A program made the position numbers and the translations under genes. A stretch of 64,000 nt of DNA, taken from contig NZ_ANFZ01000011.1 of NCBI RefSeq assembly GCF_000331245.1, forward strand, positions 1 through 64,000, given 5' to 3'. The stretch is from Blastomonas sp. AAP53 (GTDB lineage Bacteria > Pseudomonadota > Alphaproteobacteria > Sphingomonadales > Sphingomonadaceae). The notes beneath the pieces are model-generated. The model was not told the DNA's origin. It ran no database searches and was given only the letters and a program-made list of their open reading frames with translations. How positions within the stretch are numbered: position 1 is the first letter of the stretch; each line of letters starts with the position of its first letter. Positions 1 to 9,207 of the stretch are shown here, one piece after another.

Positions 1-1083
1 ATAACCGGCAGCCATAACCCCGCCAATTACAACGGCTTCAAGATGGTCTTTCAGGGCCGCCCTTTCTTCGGCGCGGATATCCGCAAGCTGGGCGAGATGG
101 CGGCGAGCGGAGACTGGGACAGCGGCACGGGCACGTCGCGCTCGGTCGATATCCTCGACCGGTATATCGACCGACTGGTCGAGGATTTCGGTGGCACGGC
201 CGCCCGTGTCGGCTGGGACTGCGGCAACGGCGCTGCGGGCCCTGCCGTCGAGAAGCTGATCAAGCGCCTTCCGGGCGAACACTTCACCCTGTTCACGGAC
301 GTCGACGGCAATTTTCCCAACCATCATCCTGACCCCACCGAGGAAAAGAATCTCGCGGACCTCAAGGCGCTTGTCGCCGAAAAGAAGCTCGATTTCGGAG
401 TGGCTTTCGATGGCGATGGCGACCGGATCGGCGCGATCGACGGCCAGGGCCGCGTGATCTGGGGCGATCAGCTCTTGAGCATTTACGCCGAAGTGGTTCT
501 GAAAGACCTTCCGGGCGCAACCATCATCGCCGATGTGAAGGCCAGCCAGGCTCTGTTCGATCGGGTCAGCGAACTGGGCGGCGTTCCGCTGATGTGGAAG
601 ACCGGGCACAGCCTGATCAAGTCGAAGATGAAGGAAACCGGCTGTCCGCTTGCAGGCGAGATGAGCGGCCATGTGTTCTTCAAGCACCGCTATTACGGGT
701 TCGACGATGCGCTGTACGCCGCTGTCCGGCTAATCGAGGCGCAGACCGTGCTGGGCAAGTCTGTGACCGACATGCGCGGCGACATGGCCCCGATGATCAA
801 CACTCCCGAAATGCGCTTCCAGGTCGACGAGACGCGCAAGTTCGCGGTGGTGGACGAGATCCTGGCACGGCTGTCGGCGAGCGGCGCGGACGTCAACGCC
901 ACCGATGGCGCGCGGGTCAATACCGCCGACGGCTGGTGGCTGCTGCGCGCCTCCAACACGCAGGACGTTCTGGTCGCCCGCGCTGAAGCGCGTGATGCCG
1001 AGGGTCTGCAACGGTTGATGGAACAGATCGACGCGCAGCTGGCCGCATCGGGCCTGATACGCGGCGAGCAGGCCGGCCACTGA
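1..1083 (+). CDS. manB: Phosphomannomutase/phosphoglucomutase, 5' end outside window
   Basis: Interconverts hexose-6-phosphate and hexose-1-phosphate, giving mannose-1-P for GDP-mannose and probably glucose-1-P as well. The frame is open from the first base, and the second visible residue starts TGSHNP, the phosphoserine active-site loop. Because that loop normally lies about 100 residues in, the N-terminal part is missing from the window. The metal-binding loop DGDGDR is at visible residues 137-142, the sugar-binding GEMSGH near 219-224 and the phosphate-binding RASNT near 316. It is followed after 11 bases by galE and heads a four-gene sugar-nucleotide cluster. Sphingomonad homologues are also called pgmG; substrate preference cannot be read from sequence. 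Confidence 0.93.
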   Translation: MTGSHNPANYNGFKMVFQGRPFFGADIRKLGEMAASGDWDSGTGTSRSVDILDRYIDRLVEDFGGTAARVGWDCGNGAAGPAVEKLIKRLPGEHFTLFTDVDGNFPNHHPDPTEEKNLADLKALVAEKKLDFGVAFDGDGDRIGAIDGQGRVIWGDQLLSIYAEVVLKDLPGATIIADVKASQALFDRVSELGGVPLMWKTGHSLIKSKMKETGCPLAGEMSGHVFFKHRYYGFDDALYAAVRLIEAQTVLGKSVTDMRGDMAPMINTPEMRFQVDETRKFAVVDEILARLSASGADVNATDGARVNTADGWWLLRASNTQDVLVARAEARDAEGLQRLMEQIDAQLAASGLIRGEQAGH

Positions 1084-1094
1084 GGCACGCGCCC

Positions 1095-2117
1095 ATGTCG
1101 GCCATCGCACAGTTTCGCACAACGCGCGGCATCCTGGTCACCGGGGGCGCTGGCTATATCGGCAGCCATGCCGTGCTGGCGCTCAAGGATGCCGGCTGGA
1201 AAGTCTGCGTGATCGACAATCTGGTCACCGGCTTTGCCTGGGCCGTGCCCGAGGACGTGCCCTTTTATCAGGGTGATATCGCCGATGGCGCGCTGGTCGC
1301 CCGGATCATCGCCGAGCAGGACATCGGCGCCATCCTGCATTTCGCAGGATCGGTGGTGGTGCCCGAATCGGTCAGCGATCCGCTCAAATATTACAGCAAC
1401 AACACCGCCAAGAGCCGCGCGCTGATCGAATCGGCGGTGACGGGCGGGGTGAAGCATTTCATCTTCTCGTCCACCGCAGCGACCTATGGCACGCCCAACG
1501 TGGAAGGTCCGATCCCCGAGACCACGCCGCAGGTGCCGATCAATCCTTATGGCACATCCAAGCTGATGACCGAGTGGATGCTGCGCGATGTCGCCTTTGC
1601 GCATGATTTCAACTATTGCGCGCTGCGCTATTTCAACGTCGCAGGCGCCGATCCGCAGGGGCGCACCGGCCAGTCGACCGCAGGCGCAACGCATCTGATC
1701 AAGGTTGCGGTCGAGGCGGCATTGGGCAAGCGCGAGAGCGTTGCGGTGTTTGGCACCGATTTCGACACGCCCGATGGCACCGGCGTGCGCGATTACATCC
1801 ATGTCAGCGATCTGGCGCACGCCCATGTGCTGGCGCTGGAGGCGCTGATCGACCAGCCCGACCAGTCGCATTTTCTCAACTGCGGCTATGGCCATGGCTA
1901 TTCGGTGATCGAGGTGCTCGATGCGGTCGACCGGGTCACCAACCGGACGATCACACGGGAGTTTTCCGGTCGCCGCGCCGGTGACCCCGCCTCGCTCACC
2001 GCAGATAGCAGGGCGATCCGCAGCCGTTTCGGCTGGACCCCGGCGCATGACGATCTCGACACCATCGTGAGCCATGCGCTGGCATGGGAACGTCATCTGG
2101 GCGAACGATCGGCATGA
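1095..2117 (+). CDS. galE: UDP-glucose 4-epimerase
   Basis: Cytosolic NAD-dependent epimerase of the extended SDR family that interconverts UDP-glucose and UDP-galactose. The N-terminal Rossmann motif GGAGYIGSH spans about residues 17-25. The catalytic set is Ser125/Ser126 in FIFSST and Tyr152/Lys156 in PYGTSK. The 340-residue length is normal for GalE. The next gene starts inside its stop codon (ATGA). With the flanking mannose genes it probably supplies precursors for exopolysaccharide or glycolipid. A UDP-glucuronate or other 4-epimerase specificity is possible, but GalE fits best. Confidence 0.93.
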   Translation: MSAIAQFRTTRGILVTGGAGYIGSHAVLALKDAGWKVCVIDNLVTGFAWAVPEDVPFYQGDIADGALVARIIAEQDIGAILHFAGSVVVPESVSDPLKYYSNNTAKSRALIESAVTGGVKHFIFSSTAATYGTPNVEGPIPETTPQVPINPYGTSKLMTEWMLRDVAFAHDFNYCALRYFNVAGADPQGRTGQSTAGATHLIKVAVEAALGKRESVAVFGTDFDTPDGTGVRDYIHVSDLAHAHVLALEALIDQPDQSHFLNCGYGHGYSVIEVLDAVDRVTNRTITREFSGRRAGDPASLTADSRAIRSRFGWTPAHDDLDTIVSHALAWERHLGERSA

Positions 2118-2953
2118 TTTCGCCCGCCACCGCCATCAAGCTGGCCACGCGGCACGTGGCCAAGCCCTGGGGCCGCACCAGCCTGCCCCAGCCCTTCGAC
2201 AAGCCCGGCAGCGAGCGTATCGGCGAAATTTGGTTCGAGCCGGACGCCGATCTGGTGCTGCCGCTAATGGTGAAATACATTTTCACCAGCGAGAAACTGT
2301 CGATCCAGGTCCATCCCGACGACGGCCAGGCGCGCGAACGCGGCAGCAGCAGCGGTAAGGAAGAATGCTGGCTGGTGCTGGATGCCGAACCCGGCGCGCG
2401 GCTGGGTATCGGCACGCAGCGCGCGCTGAGCGCGCCCGAACTGCGCGAAGCGGCGCTGCACGGCGAGATCGAGGCGCTGATGGACTGGAAGCCGGTCGCT
2501 CGCGGCGATTTCTATTACATCCCCGCAGGCACCGTCCACGCGATCGGTGCAGGAATCAGCCTGATCGAGGTCCAGCAGAACGCCGACATTACCTATCGTC
2601 TGTACGATTACGGCCGCCCGCGCGAGCTGCATCTCGACGATGGCGTCGCCGTTTCGAACGCTGTGCCTTATGCCGACGCGCTGCATCGCACGGTGGATTT
2701 TGCTGCCGACCAGATGCTGGTCGACGGGCCGCATTTTCGCCTGATGCTGACCGGGAACGCGACGGCCGATCTCGAGGGTTACGGCCCGGTGATGGTCGTG
2801 CCGGTCGAAGGCAGCGTGGAAGTGGCCGAGGCCGATGGCATGATCCGTGCCGAAGCCGGAGAGTGTCTCGCGGTGGCCCCCGGCGCGCAGCTCCACGCCA
2901 GCGCCGACGCCCGGCTGCTGCTGGCACGGGCGTGCAAGGGAGCAGACGCATGA
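2114..2953 (+). CDS. manA: Mannose-6-phosphate isomerase, class I
   Basis: Zinc enzyme converting fructose-6-P to mannose-6-P, feeding the mutase and guanylyltransferase beside it. Type I cupin metal ligands are visible: Gln65 and His67 in IQVHPDD, a Glu in GKEECW (about 83-84) and His142 in AGTVHAIG. The 279-residue protein is the short bacterial form. An in-frame start 30 bases upstream exists. The chosen ATG overlaps the galE stop by four bases, the same arrangement used by the next gene, which supports it. The protein ends at an ATGA overlap with manC. Confidence 0.92.
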   Translation: MISPATAIKLATRHVAKPWGRTSLPQPFDKPGSERIGEIWFEPDADLVLPLMVKYIFTSEKLSIQVHPDDGQARERGSSSGKEECWLVLDAEPGARLGIGTQRALSAPELREAALHGEIEALMDWKPVARGDFYYIPAGTVHAIGAGISLIEVQQNADITYRLYDYGRPRELHLDDGVAVSNAVPYADALHRTVDFAADQMLVDGPHFRLMLTGNATADLEGYGPVMVVPVEGSVEVAEADGMIRAEAGECLAVAPGAQLHASADARLLLARACKGADA

Positions 2954-4008
2954 GCAAGATCACGCCCGTCATCCTGTCCGGCGGATCGGGCACGCGGCTT
3001 TGGCCGCTGTCGACCGATGCCAGCCCCAAGCAGTTCCTGGCGCTCGCGTCCTGCGCCACCATGTTCGCCGATACGCTGGCACGAACCGCGGATGCCGACC
3101 GGTTCGGTCCGGCGCTGATCATCGGGGCTGAGCGGCACAGCGCGCTGATGGAGACCGAGCTGTCGCAGCCCGGCTTTGCCGATGCACGGATCATTCTGGA
3201 GCCCAGCGCGCGCAACACCGCGCCTGCCATCGCGCTCGCCGCACTGGCCGCAGGCAGCGGCGATGCGGTGATGCTGGTGATGCCCAGCGACCATGTGATC
3301 CTCGATCTGCCCGCCTTTCTCGCTGCGGTCGATACGGCGCTGCCGGCCGCGCTCGCGGGATGGCTGGTTACCTTCGGCATCGAGCCGACGGGGCCGGAAA
3401 CCGGCTTTGGCTATATCCGCATGGGCGATGTCCTTGGTGACGCGCCCGGCGTGCGGCAGGTGGAACGCTTCATCGAAAAGCCCCCCCGCGACAAGGCAGA
3501 GGCGATGCTCGCCGAGGGCAGCCATGCGTGGAACGCGGGCATCTTCCTGATGCGCGCCGACCGCTATCTGGCCGAGCTGGCGGAACACGCGCCCGAAATG
3601 GACCGCACCGCACGCGCCGCGCTCGACGGCGTGGACCTGTCCGACCGGTACATCCGCCCGCATGCCGATCGGTTTGCCGCCTGCCCTTCGGATTCGATCG
3701 ACTATGCCGTGATGGAGCGCGCAACGCAGGTTGCCATCGTGCCCGTCGCCTGTGGCTGGTCCGACGTCGGCAGCTGGGATGCGCTGGCCGAGATCGGCAC
3801 GCCCGATGACGCGGGCAACACGCTGTCGGGCGATGTCGTGGTGCTGGACACGCGCAACAGCCATATCCATGCCGATGGCATCACGGTGACCGCATCGGGC
3901 ATCGACGACCTGATCATCATCGCCAATGGCCGCCATGTGATGATCGTCCCCAAGGGCCGCTCGCAGGATGTGAAGGCGCTGGTCGCGGAGCTGAAGGCGC
4001 GCGACTAA
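2950..4008 (+). CDS. manC: Mannose-1-phosphate guanylyltransferase
   Basis: Makes GDP-mannose from mannose-1-P and GTP, the last step of this cluster. The nucleotidyltransferase signature SGGSGTRLWPLS is at about residues 8-19, followed by PKQFL. Further family motifs are FIEKPP, WNAGIFLM, SIDYAVMER and GWSDVGSWDAL. The 352 residues match the single-domain form, without the C-terminal isomerase domain of bifunctional ManC/AlgA, consistent with a separate manA upstream. The ATG overlaps the manA stop (ATGA). An open frame of the same phase runs upstream through manA but is only a shadow. Confidence 0.94.
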   Translation: MSKITPVILSGGSGTRLWPLSTDASPKQFLALASCATMFADTLARTADADRFGPALIIGAERHSALMETELSQPGFADARIILEPSARNTAPAIALAALAAGSGDAVMLVMPSDHVILDLPAFLAAVDTALPAALAGWLVTFGIEPTGPETGFGYIRMGDVLGDAPGVRQVERFIEKPPRDKAEAMLAEGSHAWNAGIFLMRADRYLAELAEHAPEMDRTARAALDGVDLSDRYIRPHADRFAACPSDSIDYAVMERATQVAIVPVACGWSDVGSWDALAEIGTPDDAGNTLSGDVVVLDTRNSHIHADGITVTASGIDDLIIIANGRHVMIVPKGRSQDVKALVAELKARD

Positions 4009-4039
4009 TTGGCGGCGTCGCAGCGCTGAAAGCGCTCGC

Positions 4040-4200
4040 TTACAGCCAGCCCTCACGACGCAGCACAGGCTGCATCGCGCGGTTCACCGGCGCGGTCTGG
4101 CCACCGGCGAGATGCAGCTCCATCCGCCAGAACTGCACCGCCACCACCACGATCTCCAGCCAGCGAAGCGCCTGCGATGACAGCTTCGATTTCGGGGCGC
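4040..4200 (-). pseudogene. Unidentified minus-strand coding remnant
   Basis: A minus-strand frame ending in TAA at 4040-4042 reads with protein-like composition for about 45 residues (…FWRMELHLAGG…VLRREGWL-stop). It has no plausible start and runs into the decayed carotenoid-oxygenase tail, so it looks like the 3' end of another lost gene. The family was not recognised. It could be fortuitous reading of non-coding DNA. Confidence 0.3.
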
Positions 4201-4378
4201 GTCAGCTGGTCGAGGAGTTCGTTCCTGCAGTACGCTATCTGATCGGCACCACGCTCGATCTCGATGCCCGCGCCACCGAACTGCATGTGTTCGATAGCCG
4301 TCGCATCGCCGATGGCCGGTGGTCAGCTGCCGCAGCTCCGTGCCACTGCCGCTCAGCTTTCACGGCAGCTGGGTCTAG
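4170..4378 (+). pseudogene. C-terminal remnant of a carotenoid oxygenase
   Basis: The plus strand encodes a recognisable carotenoid-cleavage-oxygenase C-terminus in two frames. The first part reads RQLVEEF…YLIGTTLDL…ATELHVFDSRRIADG (frame of base 4173). After an apparent one-base loss near 4312, a second frame reads VPLPLSFHGSWV followed by TAG at 4376-4378. The FHGSW ending carries one of the iron-ligand-region histidines of the family. The N-terminal three quarters of the enzyme and any start are absent, so this is a truncated, frameshifted relic. Assignment comes from recalled family patterns. Confidence 0.6.
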
Positions 4379-4413
4379 CGCGGCTTTCGCTTCAAGTCCG
4401 GACTGCCGAACGC

Positions 4414-4455
4414 AAAAACAACTGCGCCGATCGGGACCCCAAGGTCCGGATCGGC
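4414..4455 (-). terminator. Intrinsic terminator of the chemotaxis receptor gene
   Basis: Thirteen-base arms (GCCGATCGGGACC at 4426-4438 and its near-perfect complement at 4443-4455, one mismatch) form a hairpin with a CCAA loop. On the minus strand it is followed a few bases later by a five-T run. It lies about ten bases past the receptor stop codon. Confidence 0.75.
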
Positions 4456-4465
4456 GCGGCTGTGA

Positions 4466-6301
4466 TCAGAATTCGCTCCAGTCGTCCTCGTCGGCCTGCG
4501 GACTGAGCGCCAGGTTGCCGACTACCCTGGGTGCCGGGCGGGACTTGGCGACAGGGCGCGCGCTGCGCGATGGCGGGGCCGACCGGTTGATATGCGCCTG
4601 GCCCGATTTGAGCCGGAAGCGACCCACCAGCGAGGCCAGTTCGTCGGCCTCCGATGCCAGCGTGCGCGCGGCAGCCGTGGTCTGTTCGACCATCGCGGCA
4701 TTCTGCTGGGTCATCTTGTCCATGTCGTTGACCGAGGTGTTGACACTGCGCAGGTTGGCAGACTGGGTTTCGGCCCCGTCGGCGATTTCTGCGATCAGCG
4801 TGCTCACCTCGCCAATGCGGCCCATGATGCGATCGAACATCTTGCCGGTTTCGGCGACCAGTCCAACGCCTTCCTGCACCTGTTCGGACGATGCGTTGAT
4901 CAAGGCCTTGATGTCCTTGGCGGCATCGGCGGAACGCTGCGCCAGGCTGCGGACCTCGTTGGCGACCACGGCAAAGCCCTTGCCCGATTCGCCCGCGCGC
5001 GCCGCCTCGACACCTGCGTTGAGTGCCAGCAGGTTGGTCTGGAAGGCGATCGCGTCGATCACGTTGATGATCTGGCTGATCTCCTGCGAGCTCTTCTCGA
5101 TCGCATCCATCGCGTTGACCGCCATGCCGACCACCCGTCCGCCCTCGTTGGCATCCTTGTGCACGGTGTCGATCTCGCTGCGCGCATTCTTGGCGCCGTT
5201 GGCCGATTCGCCGACCATGCCGGTGACCTTGTTCATCGCGCTCGATGCACCTTCCAGGCTGGCTGCCTGCGCTTCGGTGCGGTTCGACAGATCTTCCGAC
5301 GCCGCGCGGATTTCCGACGAGCCGTTGTGCACGCTCTGGGCCGAAGCCGAGACACTCGACAGGCTGGTTTCCAGGCCTTCCACCGTGCGGTTGAAGGTGT
5401 GACGCAGCGCATCATATTCGGCCGCGAAAGGCTCGGCGATGGTGTAGGTCATGTCACCCGAAGCAAGGGCCTCAAGCCCCTTGCCCAAGGCTGCAACAAC
5501 ATTGGCCTGGTTCTGGTCGGATTTCGACTTGGCGACCGCGGCATCGCGGAACACGGTGACGGCGCGGGCCATATCGCCCAGTTCGTCTGCGCGGTCGACG
5601 TTGACGTCGATCTCGTTCTTGCCGGCAGCCAGGCTGTTCATCGCTGCCGTCAGGCGAGTGATGGGCAGCGCGATGCTGCGGCTCAGGGCGACGGCCAGAC
5701 CGATGGCGATGCCGATCAGGGCGATCCCGCCGATGACCAGCGCCAGGACAGCCGAGGTGATCGCCGATTCCTGCCGCGCCGAGTTGCTTTCGATGCCCTT
5801 GAGCTCGTCATCGCGAATGTCGCGCAGCGGCAGCACGGCATTGCTGACCAGAACCGCCTTGCCTGCATTCTGCACGGCGGCGACAGCGTCTTCACGGCGA
5901 CCCTTCTGGGTCCAGCCGATCAGCCGGTCGCCCCAGTTCTTGCGCCACGCCAGCGTTTCATCGCGCGATTCGTTGAGCAGCGACTTGTGCTTGGCGCTGG
6001 TCAGCAGCTTGTCCAGCTCCGAGGCCGCCGCATCATATTCGTCGCGGCCTTCGTAATAGGACTTCAGATAGCTGTCATCGCCGGTGACCAGATAGCCGCG
6101 GAACTGGCTGTTCTGGCGCAGCAGCGACGTTTCCAGCGTCTGGACCTTGCCATAGATGAGCTGGGAATAATTGTTCTCGTCCGTTGAAGACTGGATCATC
6201 CACAGGTTCACCGCAAACACGATCATCATGAGCGCGGCCGAGCTGCAGATCAGCAGGAAGGACAGGCTGAGCTTCCTTGGAATGTTCAATTTGGTCAGCA
6301 T
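4466..6301 (-). CDS. Methyl-accepting chemotaxis protein
   Basis: Inner-membrane chemoreceptor that signals through CheW/CheA. Order of parts in the 611 residues: TM1 about 11-33; a periplasmic helical sensor with the CHASE3-like RGYLVTGDDSYL; TM2 about 183-208; HAMP about 208-256; a long methylated coiled coil; and the conserved hairpin tip with FQTNLLALNAGVEAARAG. The C-terminus ends DWSEF, matching the aromatic-x-x-aromatic pentapeptide that tethers CheR/CheB in other receptors. The ATG is preceded by AAAGGG at good spacing; a TTG six bases upstream is less likely. No other che genes are in the window and the ligand is unknown. Confidence 0.94.
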   Translation of the reverse strand: MLTKLNIPRKLSLSFLLICSSAALMMIVFAVNLWMIQSSTDENNYSQLIYGKVQTLETSLLRQNSQFRGYLVTGDDSYLKSYYEGRDEYDAAASELDKLLTSAKHKSLLNESRDETLAWRKNWGDRLIGWTQKGRREDAVAAVQNAGKAVLVSNAVLPLRDIRDDELKGIESNSARQESAITSAVLALVIGGIALIGIAIGLAVALSRSIALPITRLTAAMNSLAAGKNEIDVNVDRADELGDMARAVTVFRDAAVAKSKSDQNQANVVAALGKGLEALASGDMTYTIAEPFAAEYDALRHTFNRTVEGLETSLSSVSASAQSVHNGSSEIRAASEDLSNRTEAQAASLEGASSAMNKVTGMVGESANGAKNARSEIDTVHKDANEGGRVVGMAVNAMDAIEKSSQEISQIINVIDAIAFQTNLLALNAGVEAARAGESGKGFAVVANEVRSLAQRSADAAKDIKALINASSEQVQEGVGLVAETGKMFDRIMGRIGEVSTLIAEIADGAETQSANLRSVNTSVNDMDKMTQQNAAMVEQTTAAARTLASEADELASLVGRFRLKSGQAHINRSAPPSRSARPVAKSRPAPRVVGNLALSPQADEDDWSEF

Positions 6302-6452
6302 GATCAACCCTTTGTGACTTTGATTTGTTGAGTGCTACCCGCGAGGGGGAGACAGAGTGAACCAGGTACAAGCGTGCGAGCGCACCCCCTGCCCGCAAGG
6401 CGAACCGGCTTTCGGCGACCACGCGCCGGCAAGCCCTGCGAGCACGGACGCA

Positions 6453-8939
6453 TCAGAAGAAGAACCGTGCGGAAGCAGAGACCGTGCGACCGTACATCGT
6501 CCGGCCCATGACCACGCCAGAGGCAGGGATCGCGCCTTCCGAAATGCTGGTGATGGCGCGTTCGTTCAGCAGGTTGCTGGCATTCACGCTCAGTTCGACC
6601 CGTTCCATCGGACGAAACTGGGCAAATGCCCCGACCGTCGTGAAGGCCGGCAGCCGCAGGACATTGACGTCCTGAGCAAAGCTGCCGGTGGTGCCGATGA
6701 TATTCGCCCCGATCGAGAACTGATCGCTGTCGAATTGCGGACGCAGACCCCAGAGCAGCTTGGGCTGCTGACGGGGAATGTTGCCGACCAATGCGGGGTT
6801 TTCAGCCGCATCGATCTCCGCTTCGGTATAGGTGGCATGCGCGGTCAGACTGAACGGACCGCGACGGATGCCGCCCTCGAACTCAAGGCCATAGGCCTTG
6901 TACGAGCGCGCCACGGTGGCCAGCTGGGTGAGCCCGGTCACGGGGTTTGTCGTGATCTGCGAGTTGGTCTCGTCGGTCAGCGCATAGAAGCCCGTGAGGT
7001 TCAGCACGATGCCGTCCTGACGGAACTTCAGACCCAGTTCCGCCTGACGCAGCGTGTCGTTGCCCGCCACGCTGTTGACCAGCGCGCCGGTGACGGTGCT
7101 GACCGCGGGCGTGAACAGGATCTTGTCCGCCCCGGCGCGTCCGCCCCGGCTGTACCGGGCAAAGACCGCGAACGGTTCCGACATGCGATAGTTCATGCTC
7201 AACGAGTACGACAGATAGTCGTGGTTGTAGTTGACCGGGAAGGACACGCCAACCGGGATGAAGGTGACGCGGCTCTCGGGCACCGAGAGCGCACCGTTGC
7301 CATTGATGTCAAACGGCTTGCTGCCTGAATCGTTGATGATGTTGCCGCGCACGCGCAGTTTGTCCCAGCGCATTGATCCGCCGATGGCGAACTTGCCCTT
7401 GGCGAAGTTGAACGAACCAAAAGGTGCGGTGACCTGATAGTTCAGATCGGTGTTCTTGGAGTTTCCAAAGCCCCCGGCGCTGCCATAGACCAGAACACCG
7501 CCCTGGGTGACGGGAATGCCCGTTGCCGTGGTCAGGTTGACCGGAACCGACTGGCCGCCGCCGATCGTATCCTGGAAAAAGGTCGTGAAGCCGATTTCCG
7601 ACACATATTCCTGGCTCGACCGGTACAGACCGGCCGTCGTGGTGAGATCACCGCCACCAACATTCCACACCCGGCTGAGGCGCAGGTCGTTGGTCATGTT
7701 GCTGACATCCGACGCATCGGAGTCCGCGATGAACGACAAGGTCAGCAGACCATTGCCGCTGGCATCGAACGGCTGGCCAGCGCGCGCGCCGGCCGCATAG
7801 GTGAGCCGCGCGCCGGGGCCGCCGAAGCGGGTCGCAAACGCTGCTGCGGGAGCTGCTGCCGAGGGGAACAGGATGACGTTGCGCATCGACTGGTCGGCGT
7901 AGCGGAAGCGGTTGGTGACCGACCATTCGCCCAAGCTGAACTGCGCATCGAAGCCCAGCGACTTGGCCTTGGCCCGCGTCCCTTCGCTCAGGTCGATTTC
8001 CGTGGGCGTACCCGACGCTCCCAGACGCAGCGATGCCGGCAGATTGGGCGACAGCGGCGACGAGGTACGGCTGTCGAGGCCGATGGGATCGGCAAAGGAC
8101 GGATCGCCGTTCGTGCCGGTCACCAGCAGCGGCGTGTTGATGAAGCCGGGCACCTTGTCATCGAGCAGCTTGCCGTAAACGCGGATGTAACCGCCATCGA
8201 ACTGCTTGGTGACGTTGAACTTCACCTGGCCGCCGCGCATCGAGTTCATGCCGGTTTCGCGCGGACCTTCGCCTTCGCGATAGAAACCGCCGACATGGAA
8301 GCGCCAGCCGTTGCCAAGCTTTGCACCATAGTCGAAATCGGTGCGGTAGCTTTCAAAGTCGACGCCGATGGTAGCCATCACCGATCCACCCTCGACCTCG
8401 CCGGTCTTGGAGATCAGGTTGATCACGCCGCCAGGCGCATTCGATGCAAAGGTCGACGCCGAGCCGCCGCGAATCGATTCGACCTGCGCGACGTTGAGGT
8501 CGGCGCGCACGAACGTGTCCGGGGTCAGCGTCAACAGATCGCCGAACTCCAGAACCGGCAGGCCGTCTTCCTGGATCTGGATGTACTTGCTGCCATCATT
8601 GACCAGAGGCAGGCCGCGAACCGTGTAGCTGTTGCCGACTTCACCGGTGCTGGCGTTGACGCGGATGCCCGGAATGTTGCGGAACAGCTCGGCCAGCGAA
8701 CGCGGCGCGATGCTGATGATGTCGTTTTCCTTGATCGCGCTGGTCGATGTCGCGCTGTTCAGGCGATCGCGGCCACGCGCCACGCCGGTGGTGACCATGT
8801 CGCCCTCGTCAACCGTGCGGCTGGCCTCCCATGCGGTCATCGGCTTGGCGTCCTGTGCCGCCACCGGCACCGCAAAGGTGCACACCGCAATTGCGGCAAC
8901 GGATACGCAAGTAGATACTCGACTCTTGAAGAAATTCAT
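6453..8939 (-). CDS. TonB-dependent outer-membrane receptor (copy 1)
   Basis: Outer-membrane gated transporter powered by TonB-ExbBD. A signal peptide (about residues 1-29, ending PVAAQ) is followed by a possible TonB-box region (DEGDMVTTGVARGRDRL) and a plug domain with ELFRNIPGIRV, YTVRGLPLV and FASNAPGGVINLISKTG. A 22-strand-type barrel ends ARFFF with the typical terminal Phe. The 828-residue length is standard. AGGGG lies seven bases before the ATG. There is no secretin/STN domain, so no FecA-type sigma signalling is expected. It is a close paralogue of the receptor upstream. The substrate (siderophore, oligosaccharide or other) is not predictable. Confidence 0.93.
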   Translation of the reverse strand: MNFFKSRVSTCVSVAAIAVCTFAVPVAAQDAKPMTAWEASRTVDEGDMVTTGVARGRDRLNSATSTSAIKENDIISIAPRSLAELFRNIPGIRVNASTGEVGNSYTVRGLPLVNDGSKYIQIQEDGLPVLEFGDLLTLTPDTFVRADLNVAQVESIRGGSASTFASNAPGGVINLISKTGEVEGGSVMATIGVDFESYRTDFDYGAKLGNGWRFHVGGFYREGEGPRETGMNSMRGGQVKFNVTKQFDGGYIRVYGKLLDDKVPGFINTPLLVTGTNGDPSFADPIGLDSRTSSPLSPNLPASLRLGASGTPTEIDLSEGTRAKAKSLGFDAQFSLGEWSVTNRFRYADQSMRNVILFPSAAAPAAAFATRFGGPGARLTYAAGARAGQPFDASGNGLLTLSFIADSDASDVSNMTNDLRLSRVWNVGGGDLTTTAGLYRSSQEYVSEIGFTTFFQDTIGGGQSVPVNLTTATGIPVTQGGVLVYGSAGGFGNSKNTDLNYQVTAPFGSFNFAKGKFAIGGSMRWDKLRVRGNIINDSGSKPFDINGNGALSVPESRVTFIPVGVSFPVNYNHDYLSYSLSMNYRMSEPFAVFARYSRGGRAGADKILFTPAVSTVTGALVNSVAGNDTLRQAELGLKFRQDGIVLNLTGFYALTDETNSQITTNPVTGLTQLATVARSYKAYGLEFEGGIRRGPFSLTAHATYTEAEIDAAENPALVGNIPRQQPKLLWGLRPQFDSDQFSIGANIIGTTGSFAQDVNVLRLPAFTTVGAFAQFRPMERVELSVNASNLLNERAITSISEGAIPASGVVMGRTMYGRTVSASARFFF

Positions 8940-8988
8940 GGATTGCCCCTGCTATAAAAGCTTACCTGCTGGGCCTATTTGATTCCGA

Positions 8989-9003
8989 TTAAAGCGTGGT
9001 TAA
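8989..9003. promoter_or_regulatory. TTAA-N7-TTAA site (CtrA-type) upstream of receptor copy 1
   Basis: TTAA-AGCGTGG-TTAA sits 50-64 bases before the receptor ATG. It is an exact match to the gapped site bound by the alphaproteobacterial response regulator CtrA. The second receptor has the same architecture with a related spacer. Binding itself is inference. Confidence 0.5.
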
Positions 9004-9109
9004 CGCCAATTATGGCCGAACTTAACTCTGTGTGGCGGGGCTGTTTTCGGCCTGGAGGCGAACCACGCCTTCACACGCCCGGTCGCCATCGCCCGCCTCC
9101 CCCACACGC

Positions 9110-9147
9110 AAAACCGCCCGGATCGCGCGTCTGGCGGCCCGGGCGGT
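9110..9147 (-). terminator. Intrinsic terminator of receptor copy 2
   Basis: Perfect nine-base arms (ACCGCCCGG at 9113-9121 and CCGGGCGGT at 9139-9147) are followed on the minus strand by TTTTGCG. The hairpin lies about 60 bases past the stop codon of the second receptor. Confidence 0.7.
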
Positions 9148-9207
9148 CGGATTGCGCGTGGCCGATGACAGCTGCCATCGGCCACGGTGTGTTCAAGTAC
9201 AGGCGGA

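Noticed and set aside
693-2096. 467-residue minus-strand open frame opposite galE
   Set aside because: Composition is that of an antisense shadow in GC-rich coding DNA, and galE on the plus strand has all family motifs.
2779-4056. 425-residue minus-strand open frame opposite manC
   Set aside because: No family motifs, and the plus strand encodes a full guanylyltransferase.
4592-6187. 531-residue plus-strand open frame opposite the chemoreceptor
   Set aside because: Rich in His/Arg/Gly from reversed alanine and glutamate codons; the minus strand has TM, HAMP and signalling domains.
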